From Sandaracinobacteroides hominis (lineage in GTDB: Bacteria > Pseudomonadota > Alphaproteobacteria > Sphingomonadales > Sphingomonadaceae), in the NCBI RefSeq assembly GCF_016464365.1, contig NZ_JADCUC010000001.1, positions 806,001-870,000 on the forward strand: DNA of 64,000 bases, written 5' to 3'. The notes beneath the pieces are model-generated. The model saw only the letters and a program-made list of their open reading frames with translations. It had not been told where the DNA came from and made no database searches. Both the position numbers and the translations under genes were made by a program. Of this stretch, positions 29,088 through 39,027 are shown piece after piece (position 1 is the first letter of the stretch; every line of letters starts with the position of its first letter).

Positions 29088-30373
29088 CAGCGCACCTCGA
29101 ACTTGTTCCTCAGGTAAATGGCCAGGCTGTTGATCGCCAGCAGGAAGAGCATCAGCACGATGATCGCGCCGCTTGTCTTCTCCAGAAAGCCGCGGCTCAC
29201 ATTGTCGGACCAGATGAAAATCTGCACCGGCAGCGCCGTCGCCGGCTGCGCCAACCCCTGCGGCACCGACGTCAGAAAGGCGCGCATGCCGATCATCAGC
29301 AGCGGCGCCGTTTCCCCCAGCGCCCGCGCCATGCCCAGGATCGTCCCCGTCAGCATCCCCGGCAAAGCCAGCGGCAGCACATGATGGAACACCACCTGCA
29401 CCCGGCTCGCACCGATCCCCAGCGCCGCATCGCGAATGGAGGGCGGCACCGCCTTGATCGCGGCCCGGCTGGCAATCACGATCACCGGCAAGGTCATCAG
29501 CGCCAGCGTCAGGCCGCCAACCACCGGCGCCGAACGCGGCATGTTCAGGAAGTTCAGGAACACCGCCAGCCCCAGCAGACCGAATATGATCGAAGGCACC
29601 GCCGCCAGATTGTTGATCGAAACCTCGATCACGTCCGTCCAGCGGTTCTTCGGCGCAAATTCTTCCAGATAGATCGCCGCCAGCACCCCCACCGGAAAGC
29701 TGATCAGCAGCGTCACGATCAGCGTCAGGAAACTGCCCTTCAATGCCCCCCACACACCCGCCAGCTCCGGATCGACCGAATCCGCTCCGGTCAGGAAGGT
29801 CCGGTTGAACGCCTTGCGCAGGTCGCCGGCCGCGCCCAGCTTCCGCCAGGCAGCAATCTCCGCATCGGTCACCGGGCGATCGCCCTCGGCCGCCTGCAGG
29901 TCGATGCGCCCCTTCGCCAGCTGGTCGATGTTCGAGGTGGCGATCAACCACATATCCTTCGTCGTGCCGATCAGCGACGGATCGGCCATCGCGGCCTCCC
30001 GCAGCTGCAGCCAGGCCCCATCGGAAACCAGCACGGCTCCGTTGCCAAAGGCCCGCGTCACGCTCTGCTGCATCACCCCTTCAAAATCCGCCCGCCGCAG
30101 CAGCTCCGGGTTCGCCTTCGCCTGCTCTGCCGTAACCCCCAGCTCGCCGGCATCGAACGTCACCGGCACCCGCACCTGCGTCTGCACGAAGGCCGTCCAG
30201 CCGCTCGATATCACGCTCGCCATCAGCAAAAGCAGAAAGCCGCAGGCCAGCGTAAGCGCCAGCAGGCCCAGCGCCTTGAAGCCGCGCTCCTGGGCATAGC
30301 GGCGACGGATGCGCGCCTGCATCGCCTCGCTCGCCCAATCGGTCGGAGCCTCGTTTGAAACCGCCTCAGTCAT
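29084..30373 (-). CDS. pstA: Phosphate ABC transporter permease PstA (system 1, long DUF3333 type)
   Basis: An inner-membrane permease half of the importer. The 429 residues exceed the classical 280 because an extra segment of about 150 residues lies between the first helix (about 32-56) and the rest. This matches the DUF3333-type N-terminal region known in some alphaproteobacterial PstA. The core permease shows [19 protein letters not shown] and the EAA-like loop [20 protein letters not shown]. It overlaps pstC1 by eight bases and pstB1 by four, so translation is coupled. Confidence 0.94.
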   Translation of the reverse strand: MTEAVSNEAPTDWASEAMQARIRRRYAQERGFKALGLLALTLACGFLLLLMASVISSGWTAFVQTQVRVPVTFDAGELGVTAEQAKANPELLRRADFEGVMQQSVTRAFGNGAVLVSDGAWLQLREAAMADPSLIGTTKDMWLIATSNIDQLAKGRIDLQAAEGDRPVTDAEIAAWRKLGAAGDLRKAFNRTFLTGADSVDPELAGVWGALKGSFLTLIVTLLISFPVGVLAAIYLEEFAPKNRWTDVIEVSINNLAAVPSIIFGLLGLAVFLNFLNMPRSAPVVGGLTLALMTLPVIVIASRAAIKAVPPSIRDAALGIGASRVQVVFHHVLPLALPGMLTGTILGMARALGETAPLLMIGMRAFLTSVPQGLAQPATALPVQIFIWSDNVSRGFLEKTSGAIIVLMLFLLAINSLAIYLRNKFEVRW

Positions 30374-31757
30374 AGGCTTCCCGATACGTCTTCACCACCG
30401 CAAGCGCGTAGACGTTCAGCGCCAGCGTCACCAGAAACAGCACCAGCCCCAGGGCAAAGGCCGACAGCGTCTTGGCGCTGTCGAACTCCTGATCGCCGGT
30501 CAGCAGCGCCACGATCTGCGCCGTCACCGTCGTCACGCTGTGAAAGGGATTTGCCGTCAGGTTGGCGGCAAGTCCCGCCGCCATCACCACGATCATCGTC
30601 TCGCCGATCGCCCGGCTCACCGCCAGCAGCACACCACCCACGATGCCAGGCAAGGCGGCCGGGATCAGCACCTTGCGGATGGTCTCGGATGGCGTCGCCC
30701 CCATCGCCAGGCTGCCGTCGCGCATCGATTGCGGCACCGCCGTCAGCGCGTCATCCGCCATCGAGGAAACGAACGGGATGATCATCACCCCCATCACCAG
30801 ACCGGCCGCCAGCGCACTTTCCGAGCTCGCATCCGAAATGCCGATGGAAATCGCAAAGTCGCGCACCGCCGGCGCCACCGTCAGCGCCGCGAAGAAACCG
30901 TAAACCACCGTCGGCACCCCGGCCAGCACCTCAAGCACCGGCTTTGCCACCTTGCGGAACCCCGGCGCCGCATATTGCGTCAGGAAGATCGCCGTCATCA
31001 GCCCCAGCGGGATCGCCACGATCATCGCGATGATGGCGCCAATGAACACCGTTCCCCAGAACAGCGGCACCGCCCCGAACGCCCCGGAAGAGCCAACCTG
31101 ATCGGCCCGCATCGCCGTCTGCGGCGACCAGTTGGTGCCAAACAGGAACTCCATCGGGCTCACCAGCTCGAAAAAGCGGAAGCTCTCGAACACCAGGCTG
31201 GCAACGATCCCGAAGGTCGTCAGGATCGCCACCAGCGAAGCCACCACCAGCAGCAGCATGGTCATCCGTTCCACCCGCGTGCGCGCCCGGAACTGCGGCC
31301 TCAGCCGGCTCCACCCCCACAGCGCGCCCATCGCCGCCAGCGCCACCGAACCCAGCCCGAACACAACACCCCAGCGCTGCGCCAACTGCTTCCACAGCGC
31401 CGCCGCCGCTTCCGCATTCGGGTCAAAGGCCGCCGCATAGTCGCCACGCACCAGCCCGCGCACCTCCGAAAGAAATGCCTCCCGGTCCAGATCCGTCGCG
31501 CCAATGCCCCCGGCGGGCACGCTCGCCAGCACTTCGCGCGCAATCAGCCGGTCGCCCAGCAGCGCCCACAGCAGCAGCAGCGCCATCGCCGGCAGCAAGG
31601 CCAGGATCGCCACGAACAGCCCATGATAATGCGGCCGCGAATGCACCGAGCCGATCTCGTGCGCCCCGGCCTCGGCAAAGCGGACACCCCGCGCCCGGCC
31701 CATCCAGAATCCCGCTGCCGCAACCAGCAGGGCAAGCCATGCAAAGCCCCAGCTCAT
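30366..31757 (-). CDS. pstC: Phosphate ABC transporter permease PstC (system 1, long form)
   Basis: The second permease half, 463 aa instead of about 320. Two N-terminal hydrophobic segments (1-20 and 48-68) and a soluble stretch of about 65 residues precede a third helix and the standard PstC core. The core has FGTNWSPQ, PLGLMTAIFLTQYA, VLAGVPTVVYGFFAAL and GSLAMGATPSETIRKVLIPA. Its length mirrors that of PstA1, so both halves of system 1 carry extra periplasmic mass. It overlaps pstS1 by four bases. Confidence 0.94.
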   Translation of the reverse strand: MSWGFAWLALLVAAAGFWMGRARGVRFAEAGAHEIGSVHSRPHYHGLFVAILALLPAMALLLLWALLGDRLIAREVLASVPAGGIGATDLDREAFLSEVRGLVRGDYAAAFDPNAEAAAALWKQLAQRWGVVFGLGSVALAAMGALWGWSRLRPQFRARTRVERMTMLLLVVASLVAILTTFGIVASLVFESFRFFELVSPMEFLFGTNWSPQTAMRADQVGSSGAFGAVPLFWGTVFIGAIIAMIVAIPLGLMTAIFLTQYAAPGFRKVAKPVLEVLAGVPTVVYGFFAALTVAPAVRDFAISIGISDASSESALAAGLVMGVMIIPFVSSMADDALTAVPQSMRDGSLAMGATPSETIRKVLIPAALPGIVGGVLLAVSRAIGETMIVVMAAGLAANLTANPFHSVTTVTAQIVALLTGDQEFDSAKTLSAFALGLVLFLVTLALNVYALAVVKTYREAYD

Positions 31758-32800
31758 GCGAGATCTGCCGCCGTCAGCGGCGTCAGCGCCGCTGCACGCG
31801 CCCTGTTCTCCGCGCGCACGCCATCAGGCGCCGGCACCAACCCGCGCCGCTGCAGGTAACCACCCGGCCCCCAGGCCCGCTCGCTGGTATATTCGTCCAG
31901 GAACTGGCGCAGGCCCCGGATCGCCTTCACATGCTGCGCCTTCACATAGATGTAGAGCGGCCGCGAAGCCGGATAGCTGAAGTCGGAAATCGTCGCATAG
32001 GTCGCCGGCACGCCGTCGATCGGCACGTCGCGCAACGTATCCATGTTCCGCTCCAGAAAGCTGAAGCCCAGCACCCCCACGGCAGCGGGATTGGCCCCCA
32101 GCTTCTGCACGATCAGATTGTCGTTCTCACCCGCCTCCACAAAGGCGCCGTCCTCGCGGATCTTGTTGCAGATGGTCTTGTGCCGGCTCTCGTCGCTCTT
32201 CTTCAGCGCCTGCATCGCCGGATCGGTATCGCAGCCGGCCGCCATATACAGCTCGTTGAAGGCATCGCGGGTCCCCGAAGTCGGAGGCGGCCCGATCACC
32301 TCGATGCGCGTCGCCGGCAGCGCCGGGTTCACATCCTGCCAGGTGCGCGCCGTCTGCTTCCGGCCGAACGGCTCGGCCGCCAGCGCCAGATACACGTCGC
32401 GCAGCGTCAGGTTCAGCGGCGTCCCGCCCTTCCGCTGCACCAGCACCACGCCGTCGATGCCAACCTTCACTTCCACGATGTCGCGGGCGCCATTCTTCTC
32501 GCAATCGGCAAGCTCGCCCGGCTTCATCCGCCGCGAGGCGTTCGCAACATCCGGAAAGCGCGAACCCAGCCCGGAACAGAAAAGCTTGATGCCGCCACCG
32601 GTCCCCGTCGCTTCCACGATGGGCGCCGGATACTCCGGATTGTTGCGGTTGAAATTCTCCGCCACCGCCGTCGTGAACGGAAACACGGTCGAGGAACCGA
32701 CAATCCGGATCTGCGTGCGCGAATCCGAACAGGCTGCAAGCAGCGCAGCCGCCACAGCAAACAGCATCCCGACTCTCACGCCCATGGCACTCAACGTCAT
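31754..32800 (-). CDS. pstS: Phosphate-binding protein PstS (system 1, lipoprotein)
   Basis: Captures phosphate in the periplasm for PstC1A1B1. The 348-residue product has a lipoprotein signal with lipobox LLAAC (Cys24 from the first Met), then IRIVGSSTVFPFTTAVAENF, the PstS phosphate-loop pattern. PTSGTRDAFNELY forms the second half of the site. Four Cys in the mature part may make disulfides. The start is uncertain: MGVRVGML five codons in is possible; GAGGA lies very close to the first ATG. A PHO-box-like site lies about 120 bases upstream. Confidence 0.92.
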   Translation of the reverse strand: MTLSAMGVRVGMLFAVAAALLAACSDSRTQIRIVGSSTVFPFTTAVAENFNRNNPEYPAPIVEATGTGGGIKLFCSGLGSRFPDVANASRRMKPGELADCEKNGARDIVEVKVGIDGVVLVQRKGGTPLNLTLRDVYLALAAEPFGRKQTARTWQDVNPALPATRIEVIGPPPTSGTRDAFNELYMAAGCDTDPAMQALKKSDESRHKTICNKIREDGAFVEAGENDNLIVQKLGANPAAVGVLGFSFLERNMDTLRDVPIDGVPATYATISDFSYPASRPLYIYVKAQHVKAIRGLRQFLDEYTSERAWGPGGYLQRRGLVPAPDGVRAENRARAAALTPLTAADLA

Positions 32801-32920
32801 TCCTCAGAAGGCTCGTCAGAATTTCACGTTGAAATTCAATGAGCTTATACAAGCCTGCGCCTGGCCCCGGCGCCCAGCAGCCCCCATAGGCGACCACGGT
32901 GAGGCCTATGTGACGTATTT

Positions 32921-32938
32921 GTTTCCATTTTATGACGC
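32921..32938 (-). promoter_or_regulatory. Candidate PHO box upstream of pstS1
   Basis: On the minus strand GCGTCAT-AAAA-TGGAAAC. The first half and the AAAA spacer match the PhoB consensus CTGTCATAAAACTGTCAT well, the second half poorly. It lies in an AT-richer patch between the porin stop and pstS1. Judged by eye only. Confidence 0.4.
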
Positions 32939-33002
32939 ACCGCCAGCCGGCGCCGCCGGAAGTGCACGTCCCCGGTATTCACCAGGGCCGGCTCCGAAAC
33001 CC

Positions 33003-34304
33003 TCAGAAGCGGACCTGCCCAAACAAGCCGAACTCGTCATAGACACCATAGTCGGTGCCGCCGATCGCGCCGTTGGAGGTCGAAAGAATACCGTTCTCGG
33101 CCCGGTCCCGCTTGTAGATCAGCGCGAAGTCGACGATTTTTCCCGGGCTGTACTGCACGCCCACGTTGAAATAGCGCTCCTTGAAATCGGGCGCCGTATC
33201 CTTCTTCGGCGATACCCAGTCATAGCGACCGAACAGGCTGATCTTGTCCACCGGCGAAACCGATGCGAACACAGACCATCCATCGGACGAATCGCTCGCC
33301 GCCGTCAGCACATTGTTCCAGTCATTGGCCCGGAAATACTCGGCCCCAACCGAGAAGGGCCGGTCCATGATCTTGTTGCCATAGGCCAGCAGCGCGTTGA
33401 ACCGCGTCGCCCGGTGCAGCGTTTCCACGCCCACCTTGTCGCGGCCCAGCTTGCCGGAATAGCCGCCGATCCCCGCCTGGAAACCCTTGTACTTGGCCGA
33501 AACCCGGCCTTCGAAATCCAGCGATTCACTTACCGAAGCGTCCCGATAGCCGCCGCCGTCCACCACCGAAGCCTGATAGCTGACGATGTCGCCGGCGAAG
33601 CTCCCCAGCAGGTGGATCCCCCAGTCCGCCGAGGTGCCAAAGCGGGTCCGGTCGGAAATGGTGTTCTCGTAATGCCGGTATCCGTAAACGCTCTCGGCAT
33701 AGGGAATCCACGGCGTGTCCGCCGCCCCCAGCCGCAAGATCAGCGCCGGGTTGAACTTGGCCTCCACATAGGCCTTCTTCACATACAGGCCCTTGCCGAC
33801 CAGGTTGGCGTTATTGTTTCCTACAATATTGTCGATGTCGGTCGTCAGGTTCACCGAAAACATGCTGTCGAACTTGTGGTCGATACCCACGTAGAAGCGC
33901 TTGATCTGGAATCCCGTCCCGCTCCCGGCCAGCTTCTTTCCATTGGATTCATTGTTGATGTTGGAAAAATTCCAGTACATCCGCCCGCTGATCTTGGTGT
34001 CGTCATACCATTGCGGCTTCGGCTTGGGCTGGGCGGCCAGCGCCGTCTGCACCTGCGCCGGCACGGCGGCCACGGCCTTTTCCTGCTCGGCAACCTTGGT
34101 TTCCACCTGCTCGGCAGAGCGCTGCACCTGCTGCTGGTTCTCGATCAGCGCCTGAACCTGCGCCTCCAGCGCCTCCACCTTCTCGCGCAGCGCCTTGATC
34201 TCGGCGCCTTCCGATTTCGATTGCGCATGGGCAGCTGTGGCAGCGCCGGGTACAACGCCTGAAAGCATCGTCGTGCAGGCAAGAATAAGGCGTAACCTGG
34301 TCAT
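33003..34304 (-). CDS. Outer-membrane porin, phosphate-selective OprO/OprP-like
   Basis: A 433-residue outer-membrane beta-barrel protein. The signal peptide is residues 1-27 (cleavage near AHAQ). A coiled coil follows (about 31-80, KALREKVEALEAQVQALIEN), a periplasmic trimer stalk common in such porins. After a Pro-rich hinge comes a barrel beginning KISGRMYWNFSN and ending in the terminal Phe (FGQVRF). Its place between the two pst operons fits phosphate or polyphosphate uptake, as OprO/OprP do; the anion preference is inferred from context alone. No clear PHO box was seen in its 96-base upstream gap. Confidence 0.88.
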   Translation of the reverse strand: MTRLRLILACTTMLSGVVPGAATAAHAQSKSEGAEIKALREKVEALEAQVQALIENQQQVQRSAEQVETKVAEQEKAVAAVPAQVQTALAAQPKPKPQWYDDTKISGRMYWNFSNINNESNGKKLAGSGTGFQIKRFYVGIDHKFDSMFSVNLTTDIDNIVGNNNANLVGKGLYVKKAYVEAKFNPALILRLGAADTPWIPYAESVYGYRHYENTISDRTRFGTSADWGIHLLGSFAGDIVSYQASVVDGGGYRDASVSESLDFEGRVSAKYKGFQAGIGGYSGKLGRDKVGVETLHRATRFNALLAYGNKIMDRPFSVGAEYFRANDWNNVLTAASDSSDGWSVFASVSPVDKISLFGRYDWVSPKKDTAPDFKERYFNVGVQYSPGKIVDFALIYKRDRAENGILSTSNGAIGGTDYGVYDEFGLFGQVRF

Positions 34305-34400
34305 GACTAACCCTTATCGCAAGAAAGTTTCGGCCCGAACGCGCCAAACGCTGAACTATTGTTCGCTGATACCGAACAAACGTTACCGTTTAAAATACAA

Positions 34401-35093
34401 CTATATCTCTTTGGCAGGATTTCTATCCATGGGAAAACTGCCGGAGCGGGCAAATTGCAACTGCTCGGAAATATTCGTTGCCTGATCTGCAATCCGTTCA
34501 AAATTCTTGGCAATGAACTGCAGATGCGCGGTCGCTTCGGCATGTTCCGGCTCCACTTCCGTCTTTCGCACCAGCGCGCGGAAGGTCCGGTAATATTCCG
34601 AATCAACTGCCTCGTCGCCGTGGATGACATCAGCTGCCAGATCCATGTCCCGATCCAGGAAAGCCGCCATGGCATCGCGCAACAGCGTGCGCGACATTTC
34701 CCCCAGCGGCTCCAGCTCATCCGGCGGCACCGCCTCGCCCAGCGCCACGATCAGCGCCACCCGGCGGGCGATGTTCTTGGCATAGTCGCCAACGCGCTCC
34801 AGCGCGGAAACAATCCGCAGCGCCGCCATCACGGCGTGCAGGTCGCTTGCCTGCGGTGCATGGCGCGAGAAGATCGAGGCGGCCGTCAGCTCGGCCTCGA
34901 TCTGCAGCCGGTCGATCAGCGCATCGCTCGCCGCCACCGCGGTTGCCGCACTGTCGTCCATATTCGCCAGCGCCTCGATTGCAGCACTCACCTGCGCATG
35001 CGCCAGCGCCCCCATCTGCACCACCAACGAACGGAGGCGGTGCAGGTCATCGTCGAACGACGTCACGGTATGCGGCAGTTCCTGAGATGCCAT
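34401..35093 (-). CDS. phoU2: Phosphate signalling protein PhoU (copy 2)
   Basis: A second PhoU of 230 aa built from two PhoU repeats, with ERVGDYAKNIARR in the first and ERIADQATNISEQ in the second. It starts MASQELPHTVTSFDDDLHRL, parallel to copy 1 (TVKSFDEEIDQL) but clearly diverged. It closes the pstS2-C2-A2-B2 operon, 34 bases after pstB2. Each Pst transporter therefore has its own PhoU, while a single PhoR and PhoB are seen. Confidence 0.93.
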   Translation of the reverse strand: MASQELPHTVTSFDDDLHRLRSLVVQMGALAHAQVSAAIEALANMDDSAATAVAASDALIDRLQIEAELTAASIFSRHAPQASDLHAVMAALRIVSALERVGDYAKNIARRVALIVALGEAVPPDELEPLGEMSRTLLRDAMAAFLDRDMDLAADVIHGDEAVDSEYYRTFRALVRKTEVEPEHAEATAHLQFIAKNFERIADQATNISEQLQFARSGSFPMDRNPAKEI

Positions 35094-35127
35094 TGCACCC
35101 TCCTTCCGGCAACAAGGCGGCGACGTA

Positions 35128-35955
35128 TCAGCCGAAGCGCCCGGTCACATATTCCATGGTCTGCTGGACACTCGGGTTGGTGAAGATCTGCGCGGTCGGC
35201 CCCACTTCGATCACATTGCCCAGATACATGAACACCGTCTGGTCAGAGCAGCGCGCCGCCTGCTGCATCGAGTGCGTCACGATCAATATGGTGAAATCCG
35301 CCCGCAGCTCGGCAATCAGCTCCTCGATCTTCGCCGTCGAGATCGGGTCCAGCGCCGAAGTCGGCTCATCGAACAGCAGCACTTCCGGCTTCACGGCGAT
35401 GGTCCGCGCAATGCACAGTCGCTGCTGCTGCCCGCCCGACATGCCCAGCGCCGAGCTGTGCAGGCGATCCTTCGCTTCTTCCCACAGTGCCGCCTTGCGC
35501 AGGCTCCACTCTACCCGCTCTTCCAGCTCCGCCTTCGACAGCTTCAGATGCAGCTTCAGACCATAGGCAATATTGTCGTGGATCGACATCGGGAACGGCG
35601 TCGGCTTCTGAAACACCATGCCCACACGCGCGCGCAGGTCGGTCGCGTCGATCTTCGGGTCGATCAGATTGTCACCGTCCATCAGCACTTCACCGGTGGC
35701 GCGCTGCCCCGGATACAGGCTGTACATCCGGTTGAACACGCGCAGCAGCGTCGATTTCCCGCAGCCCGAAGGTCCGATCAACGCGGTCACCCGCTTCGCC
35801 GGAAACTCCAGGTTGATGTCCTTCAGGGCGTGATTGTCGCCATAATAGAAGTTCAGGTTGCGGGTGGTCACGAACGGCGTCGTGCCGGCCAGTGTGTTCT
35901 GCCTCGTGACCACATCGGCCAGCGACGACATCCGGGGTGCTTGCGTCATGTCCAT
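35128..35955 (-). CDS. pstB2: Phosphate ABC transporter ATP-binding protein PstB (system 2)
   Basis: An ATPase of 275 aa with Walker [10 protein letters not shown] (61-69), [21 protein letters not shown]-loop [13 protein letters not shown], signature [14 protein letters not shown], Walker [13 protein letters not shown] and the PstB C-terminus EYVTGRFG. The [12 protein letters not shown] variant is the E. coli-type subgroup, unlike system 1. It starts five bases after the pstA2 stop. Confidence 0.95.
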   Translation of the reverse strand: MDMTQAPRMSSLADVVTRQNTLAGTTPFVTTRNLNFYYGDNHALKDINLEFPAKRVTALIGPSGCGKSTLLRVFNRMYSLYPGQRATGEVLMDGDNLIDPKIDATDLRARVGMVFQKPTPFPMSIHDNIAYGLKLHLKLSKAELEERVEWSLRKAALWEEAKDRLHSSALGMSGGQQQRLCIARTIAVKPEVLLFDEPTSALDPISTAKIEELIAELRADFTILIVTHSMQQAARCSDQTVFMYLGNVIEVGPTAQIFTNPSVQQTMEYVTGRFG

Positions 35956-35960
35956 GAGTC

Positions 35961-36797
35961 CTACTTCTTCCGGCCGACAACAAGTTGCGCGACAATATTG
36001 ATAAGGAGCACGCCCAGCGTGATCAGCAGCGCGCCGGCCCAGGCGATCTGCACCAGATCCTCATAGGGGCTCGCCGCATATTGATAGATGGCGATCGGCA
36101 GGCTCGCCATCGGCTTGCCCAGCGACGTCGACCAGTTGAGGTTGCCCAGCGACGTGAACAGCAGCGGCGCCGTCTCGCCGGCGATCCGTGCCAGCGCCAG
36201 CAGCATCCCGGTCATGATCCCGGGCAACGCCGCGCGCCAGGTGATCCGCGTCACCGTCTTGTACATCGGGGCGCCCAGCGCAGCAGACGCCTCACGCATC
36301 GGTGTCGGCACCAGCTGCAGCATGTCCTCGGTGGTGCGGATGATGATCGGGATGGCGATCACCGCCAGCGCCACACCGCCGGCAAAGCCCGAATAGGTCT
36401 TCGTCGTCGCTACCAGCAACGTATAGACGAACAGACCGACCAGGATCGAAGGCGCCGCCAGCAGCACGTCGCTGACAAAGCGGGTGGCCTCGGCCAGCTT
36501 CGAATCCCGCGCATATTCCGCCAGATAGGTGCCAGCCAGAATACCGATTGGAATGGCGATGGCCATGCCGATCGCCACCTGTATCAGGCTGCCAACAATG
36601 GCGTTGGCAAGCCCGCCATTCTCGCCCGTCGGCGCCATGGACTTGGTGATCATGTCCAGGTTGAACGCCGGCAACCCGCGCGCGATCAGGGTGTACAGGA
36701 TGGACGCCAGCAGGAACAGCGCGATCGCCGCGGACAAGCCCGAAAGCAGGCCGACGATCCTGTTGATCGTCTTGCGGCGCGTGGTGGATGCAGACAT
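35961..36797 (-). CDS. pstA2: Phosphate ABC transporter permease PstA (system 2)
   Basis: The short, classical PstA of 278 aa with six membrane helices. Visible family stretches are [49 protein letters not shown] and the cytoplasmic loop [20 protein letters not shown]. It lacks the long periplasmic insert of PstA1. It lies one base from pstC2 and five from pstB2. Confidence 0.95.
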   Translation of the reverse strand: MSASTTRRKTINRIVGLLSGLSAAIALFLLASILYTLIARGLPAFNLDMITKSMAPTGENGGLANAIVGSLIQVAIGMAIAIPIGILAGTYLAEYARDSKLAEATRFVSDVLLAAPSILVGLFVYTLLVATTKTYSGFAGGVALAVIAIPIIIRTTEDMLQLVPTPMREASAALGAPMYKTVTRITWRAALPGIMTGMLLALARIAGETAPLLFTSLGNLNWSTSLGKPMASLPIAIYQYAASPYEDLVQIAWAGALLITLGVLLINIVAQLVVGRKK

Positions 36798-36798
36798 C

Positions 36799-37776
36799 TC
36801 AGACCACCTTTTTCTGAACGAAGCGCCGCGACAGCAGCAGCACGATGAAGGAAATAATGAACAGCGTCAGGCCCAGCCCCAGCAGCGCCGACAGCTTCAG
36901 CGAACCGAACTCCGCCTCGCTGAACTCGTTGGCGATCGTGGAGGCGATCGTCGCCCCTTGCGCGAACAGGTTCGGCGACAGTCGCGTCGCGTTGCCGATC
37001 ACGAAGGTCACCGCCATCGTCTCGCCCAGCGCCCGGCCCAGCCCCAGCATCACCGCGCCGATCATAGCCCGCCGGCCATAGGGGACGGCCACGTCGCGGA
37101 TCACCTCGAACCGGGTTGCCCCCAGCCCATAGACCGCTTCCTTTAAAACCACCGGGGTAGCGTTCAGGATCTCCACGAACATCGCCGTGATCAGCGGCAG
37201 GATCATCACCGCCAGCACCAGCCCGGCCGTGAAGATGCTGTTGCCCGATCCATAATCAAACAGCTTGTTCAGCACCGGAACATCCACAAAGAAGTCGGCC
37301 ACATCCAGGATGAAATGCTCGGCCAGCCACGGCGCCAGCACGAAAAAGCCCCACATCCCGTAGATGATCGACGGCACCGCCGCCAGCAGCTGCACCGTCA
37401 TGCCGATCGGCTTGCGCAACGCATCGGGCAGGATCTCGGTCAGGAAATAGGCAACGCCGATGGACAAGGGCACCGCCACCAGCAGCGCGATCACCGACGT
37501 CACCAGCGTGCCATAGATCATGATCCCGGCGCCGAACTGCTCGTTCACCGAATCCCATTGCGGCAGCCAGAAGAACGGCAGCCCCACCGCCCGCAGCGCC
37601 GGCCAGGCACCGATGGCCAGCATCACGATAATCGCGCCCAGCATCAGCAGGACCAGAAGGCCCGTTGCCTGCACCGTGCGTGAAAACAGTCTGTCCGCCG
37701 CCAGCATGGCGCCGGGCAGATGCGCCCGCACCGGCTCAGGCCGCAAGATTGCTTTGGTCGCTACCGCTTCGGTCAT
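36799..37776 (-). CDS. pstC2: Phosphate ABC transporter permease PstC (system 2)
   Basis: The classical PstC, 325 aa from MTEAVATKAI, which has GGGGGA just ahead; an earlier in-frame start adds 21 residues without support. Core motifs include [36 protein letters not shown] and AVYGLGATRFEVIRDVAVPY, then LGRALGETMAVTFVIGN. It is separated from pstS2 by 73 bases containing a very stable hairpin, which would let pstS2 be made in excess over the membrane parts. Confidence 0.95.
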   Translation of the reverse strand: MTEAVATKAILRPEPVRAHLPGAMLAADRLFSRTVQATGLLVLLMLGAIIVMLAIGAWPALRAVGLPFFWLPQWDSVNEQFGAGIMIYGTLVTSVIALLVAVPLSIGVAYFLTEILPDALRKPIGMTVQLLAAVPSIIYGMWGFFVLAPWLAEHFILDVADFFVDVPVLNKLFDYGSGNSIFTAGLVLAVMILPLITAMFVEILNATPVVLKEAVYGLGATRFEVIRDVAVPYGRRAMIGAVMLGLGRALGETMAVTFVIGNATRLSPNLFAQGATIASTIANEFSEAEFGSLKLSALLGLGLTLFIISFIVLLLSRRFVQKKVV

Positions 37777-37795
37777 ATATCCCCCAACACGCTGC

Positions 37796-37837
37796 GGCCG
37801 GGCCCGCCCCAGGGCAAAGCCCAGGGCAGGCCCGGCC
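37796..37837 (-). terminator. Long hairpin between pstS2 and pstC2
   Basis: GGCCGGGCCCGCCCCAGGGC pairs, with two mismatches, with GCCCAGGGCAGGCCCGGCC across a 3-base AAA loop. It lies between the binding-protein gene and the permease gene. Such hairpins commonly stabilise or partly terminate the upstream message, raising the ratio of binding protein to permease. No T run follows. Confidence 0.65.
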
Positions 37838-37849
37838 ACCGAGCCGGTA

Positions 37850-38887
37850 TTATTTCGGAAGCTTCACGCCGGAAATGCCGGCCCACTCGGCCTTCGCCTT
37901 GGCAACGGCCGCCGGCGGCAGGGCGATATAGCCCAGATCGGCCGCCGTCTTGCCGCCATTCTTCCAGCTCCAGGCAAAGAAGTTCAGCGCATTGGCGGTC
38001 CGCACCGGATCTTTCGGCTTCGCTTCCACCAGCACATAGGTGGAGCTCACGATCGGCCAGGTAGCGGCGCCCGGCAGCGCCAGCATGTTCACCACGCCGT
38101 TGTTCGCCTTCGACCAGTCCGCCTGCGAAGCGGCCGCGCTGAACGAAGCCATGCTGGGCGCCACGAACTTGCCCGAAGCGTTCGCCAGCTGCGTCATCGT
38201 CAGCCTGTTGGCAAAGGCATAGTTCGCCTCGACATAGCCGATGGCGCCGGCCGTGTTCTTCACGTTCGCGGCAACGCCTTCATTGCCCTTGCCACCCGAT
38301 CCGGTCGGCCAGCTCAGCGCCTTGCCGGCGCCCAGCGTCCAGTTCGGGGCAACCTTGGTCAGGTAGCTCGAGAAGATCGCCGTCGTACCCGAAGAATCCG
38401 AACGATACACCGGGGTGATCGGCATCGGGCGAAGCGTCACGCCGGGGTTCAGCTTGGCGATCAGCGGATCGTTCCAGCGCGCGATCTTGCCCTGGAAAAT
38501 GGCCGCCAGCACCGGCGGCGTCAGCCGCAGCTGATTGCTGGCAACCCCCGGAATGTTCACGATCGGCACCACAGCGCCGATAACCGTCGGGAACTGCACC
38601 AGCCCGTTGGCGGTGATGTCGGCATCCTTCATCGGATCGTCGGTCGCGCCGAAATCCACAGTGCGGCTCTTGATCTGCGATTGCCCGCCACCCGAACCGA
38701 TGGACTGATAGTTCAGCGCATTGCCCGAAGCCGCCTTGTAGGCCGAACCCCACTTTGCATAGATCGGCGCCGGGAAAGACGCGCCCGCCCCGGTGATGTC
38801 GGCCGCAATGGCCGAAACCGGCGCCGCCACAAGGGCAAGGGCCGCAAACAATTGGAAGCCTGCATTCCGCGCGAGGTCCATGACCAT
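37850..38887 (-). CDS. pstS2: Phosphate-binding protein PstS (system 2)
   Basis: A soluble periplasmic phosphate receptor, 345 aa. Signal peptide residues 1-28 (cleavage near SAIAA), then ADITGAGASFPAPIYAKW, the E. coli-type PstS start. SDSSGTTAIFSSYL and GSGGKGNEGVAANVKN supply phosphate-binding residues. No lipobox is present, unlike PstS1. An ATG two codons into the reading frame is an equally possible start. A PHO-box-like site lies 67 bases upstream. Confidence 0.95.
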   Translation of the reverse strand: MVMDLARNAGFQLFAALALVAAPVSAIAADITGAGASFPAPIYAKWGSAYKAASGNALNYQSIGSGGGQSQIKSRTVDFGATDDPMKDADITANGLVQFPTVIGAVVPIVNIPGVASNQLRLTPPVLAAIFQGKIARWNDPLIAKLNPGVTLRPMPITPVYRSDSSGTTAIFSSYLTKVAPNWTLGAGKALSWPTGSGGKGNEGVAANVKNTAGAIGYVEANYAFANRLTMTQLANASGKFVAPSMASFSAAASQADWSKANNGVVNMLALPGAATWPIVSSTYVLVEAKPKDPVRTANALNFFAWSWKNGGKTAADLGYIALPPAAVAKAKAEWAGISGVKLPK

Positions 38888-38953
38888 GTCGTTCGTCCCC
38901 AGAATATCCTTCGAATCCCTAGCGATTCGACCAAGTTCCCCTCACAGAAACAG

Positions 38954-38971
38954 GTTGCAGTTTTGTGACCG
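38954..38971 (-). promoter_or_regulatory. Candidate PHO box upstream of pstS2
   Basis: On the minus strand CGGTCAC-AAAA-CTGCAAC, two 7-base half-sites in direct repeat with the 4-base AT spacer of PhoB boxes (consensus CTGTCAT-N4-CTGTCAT). It lies between phoR and pstS2, where PhoB control of the pst operon is expected. Confidence 0.55.
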
Positions 38972-39027
38972 CAGCGTGAAGCTTGGAAGCCAACCAACGG
39001 GAAATGCCCCCGCCTTGCACCGCGGCA

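Noticed and set aside
34305-34400. PHO box ahead of the porin
   Set aside because: CGGTAAC and CGGTATC occur but 14 bases apart, not the 11 required; too weak.
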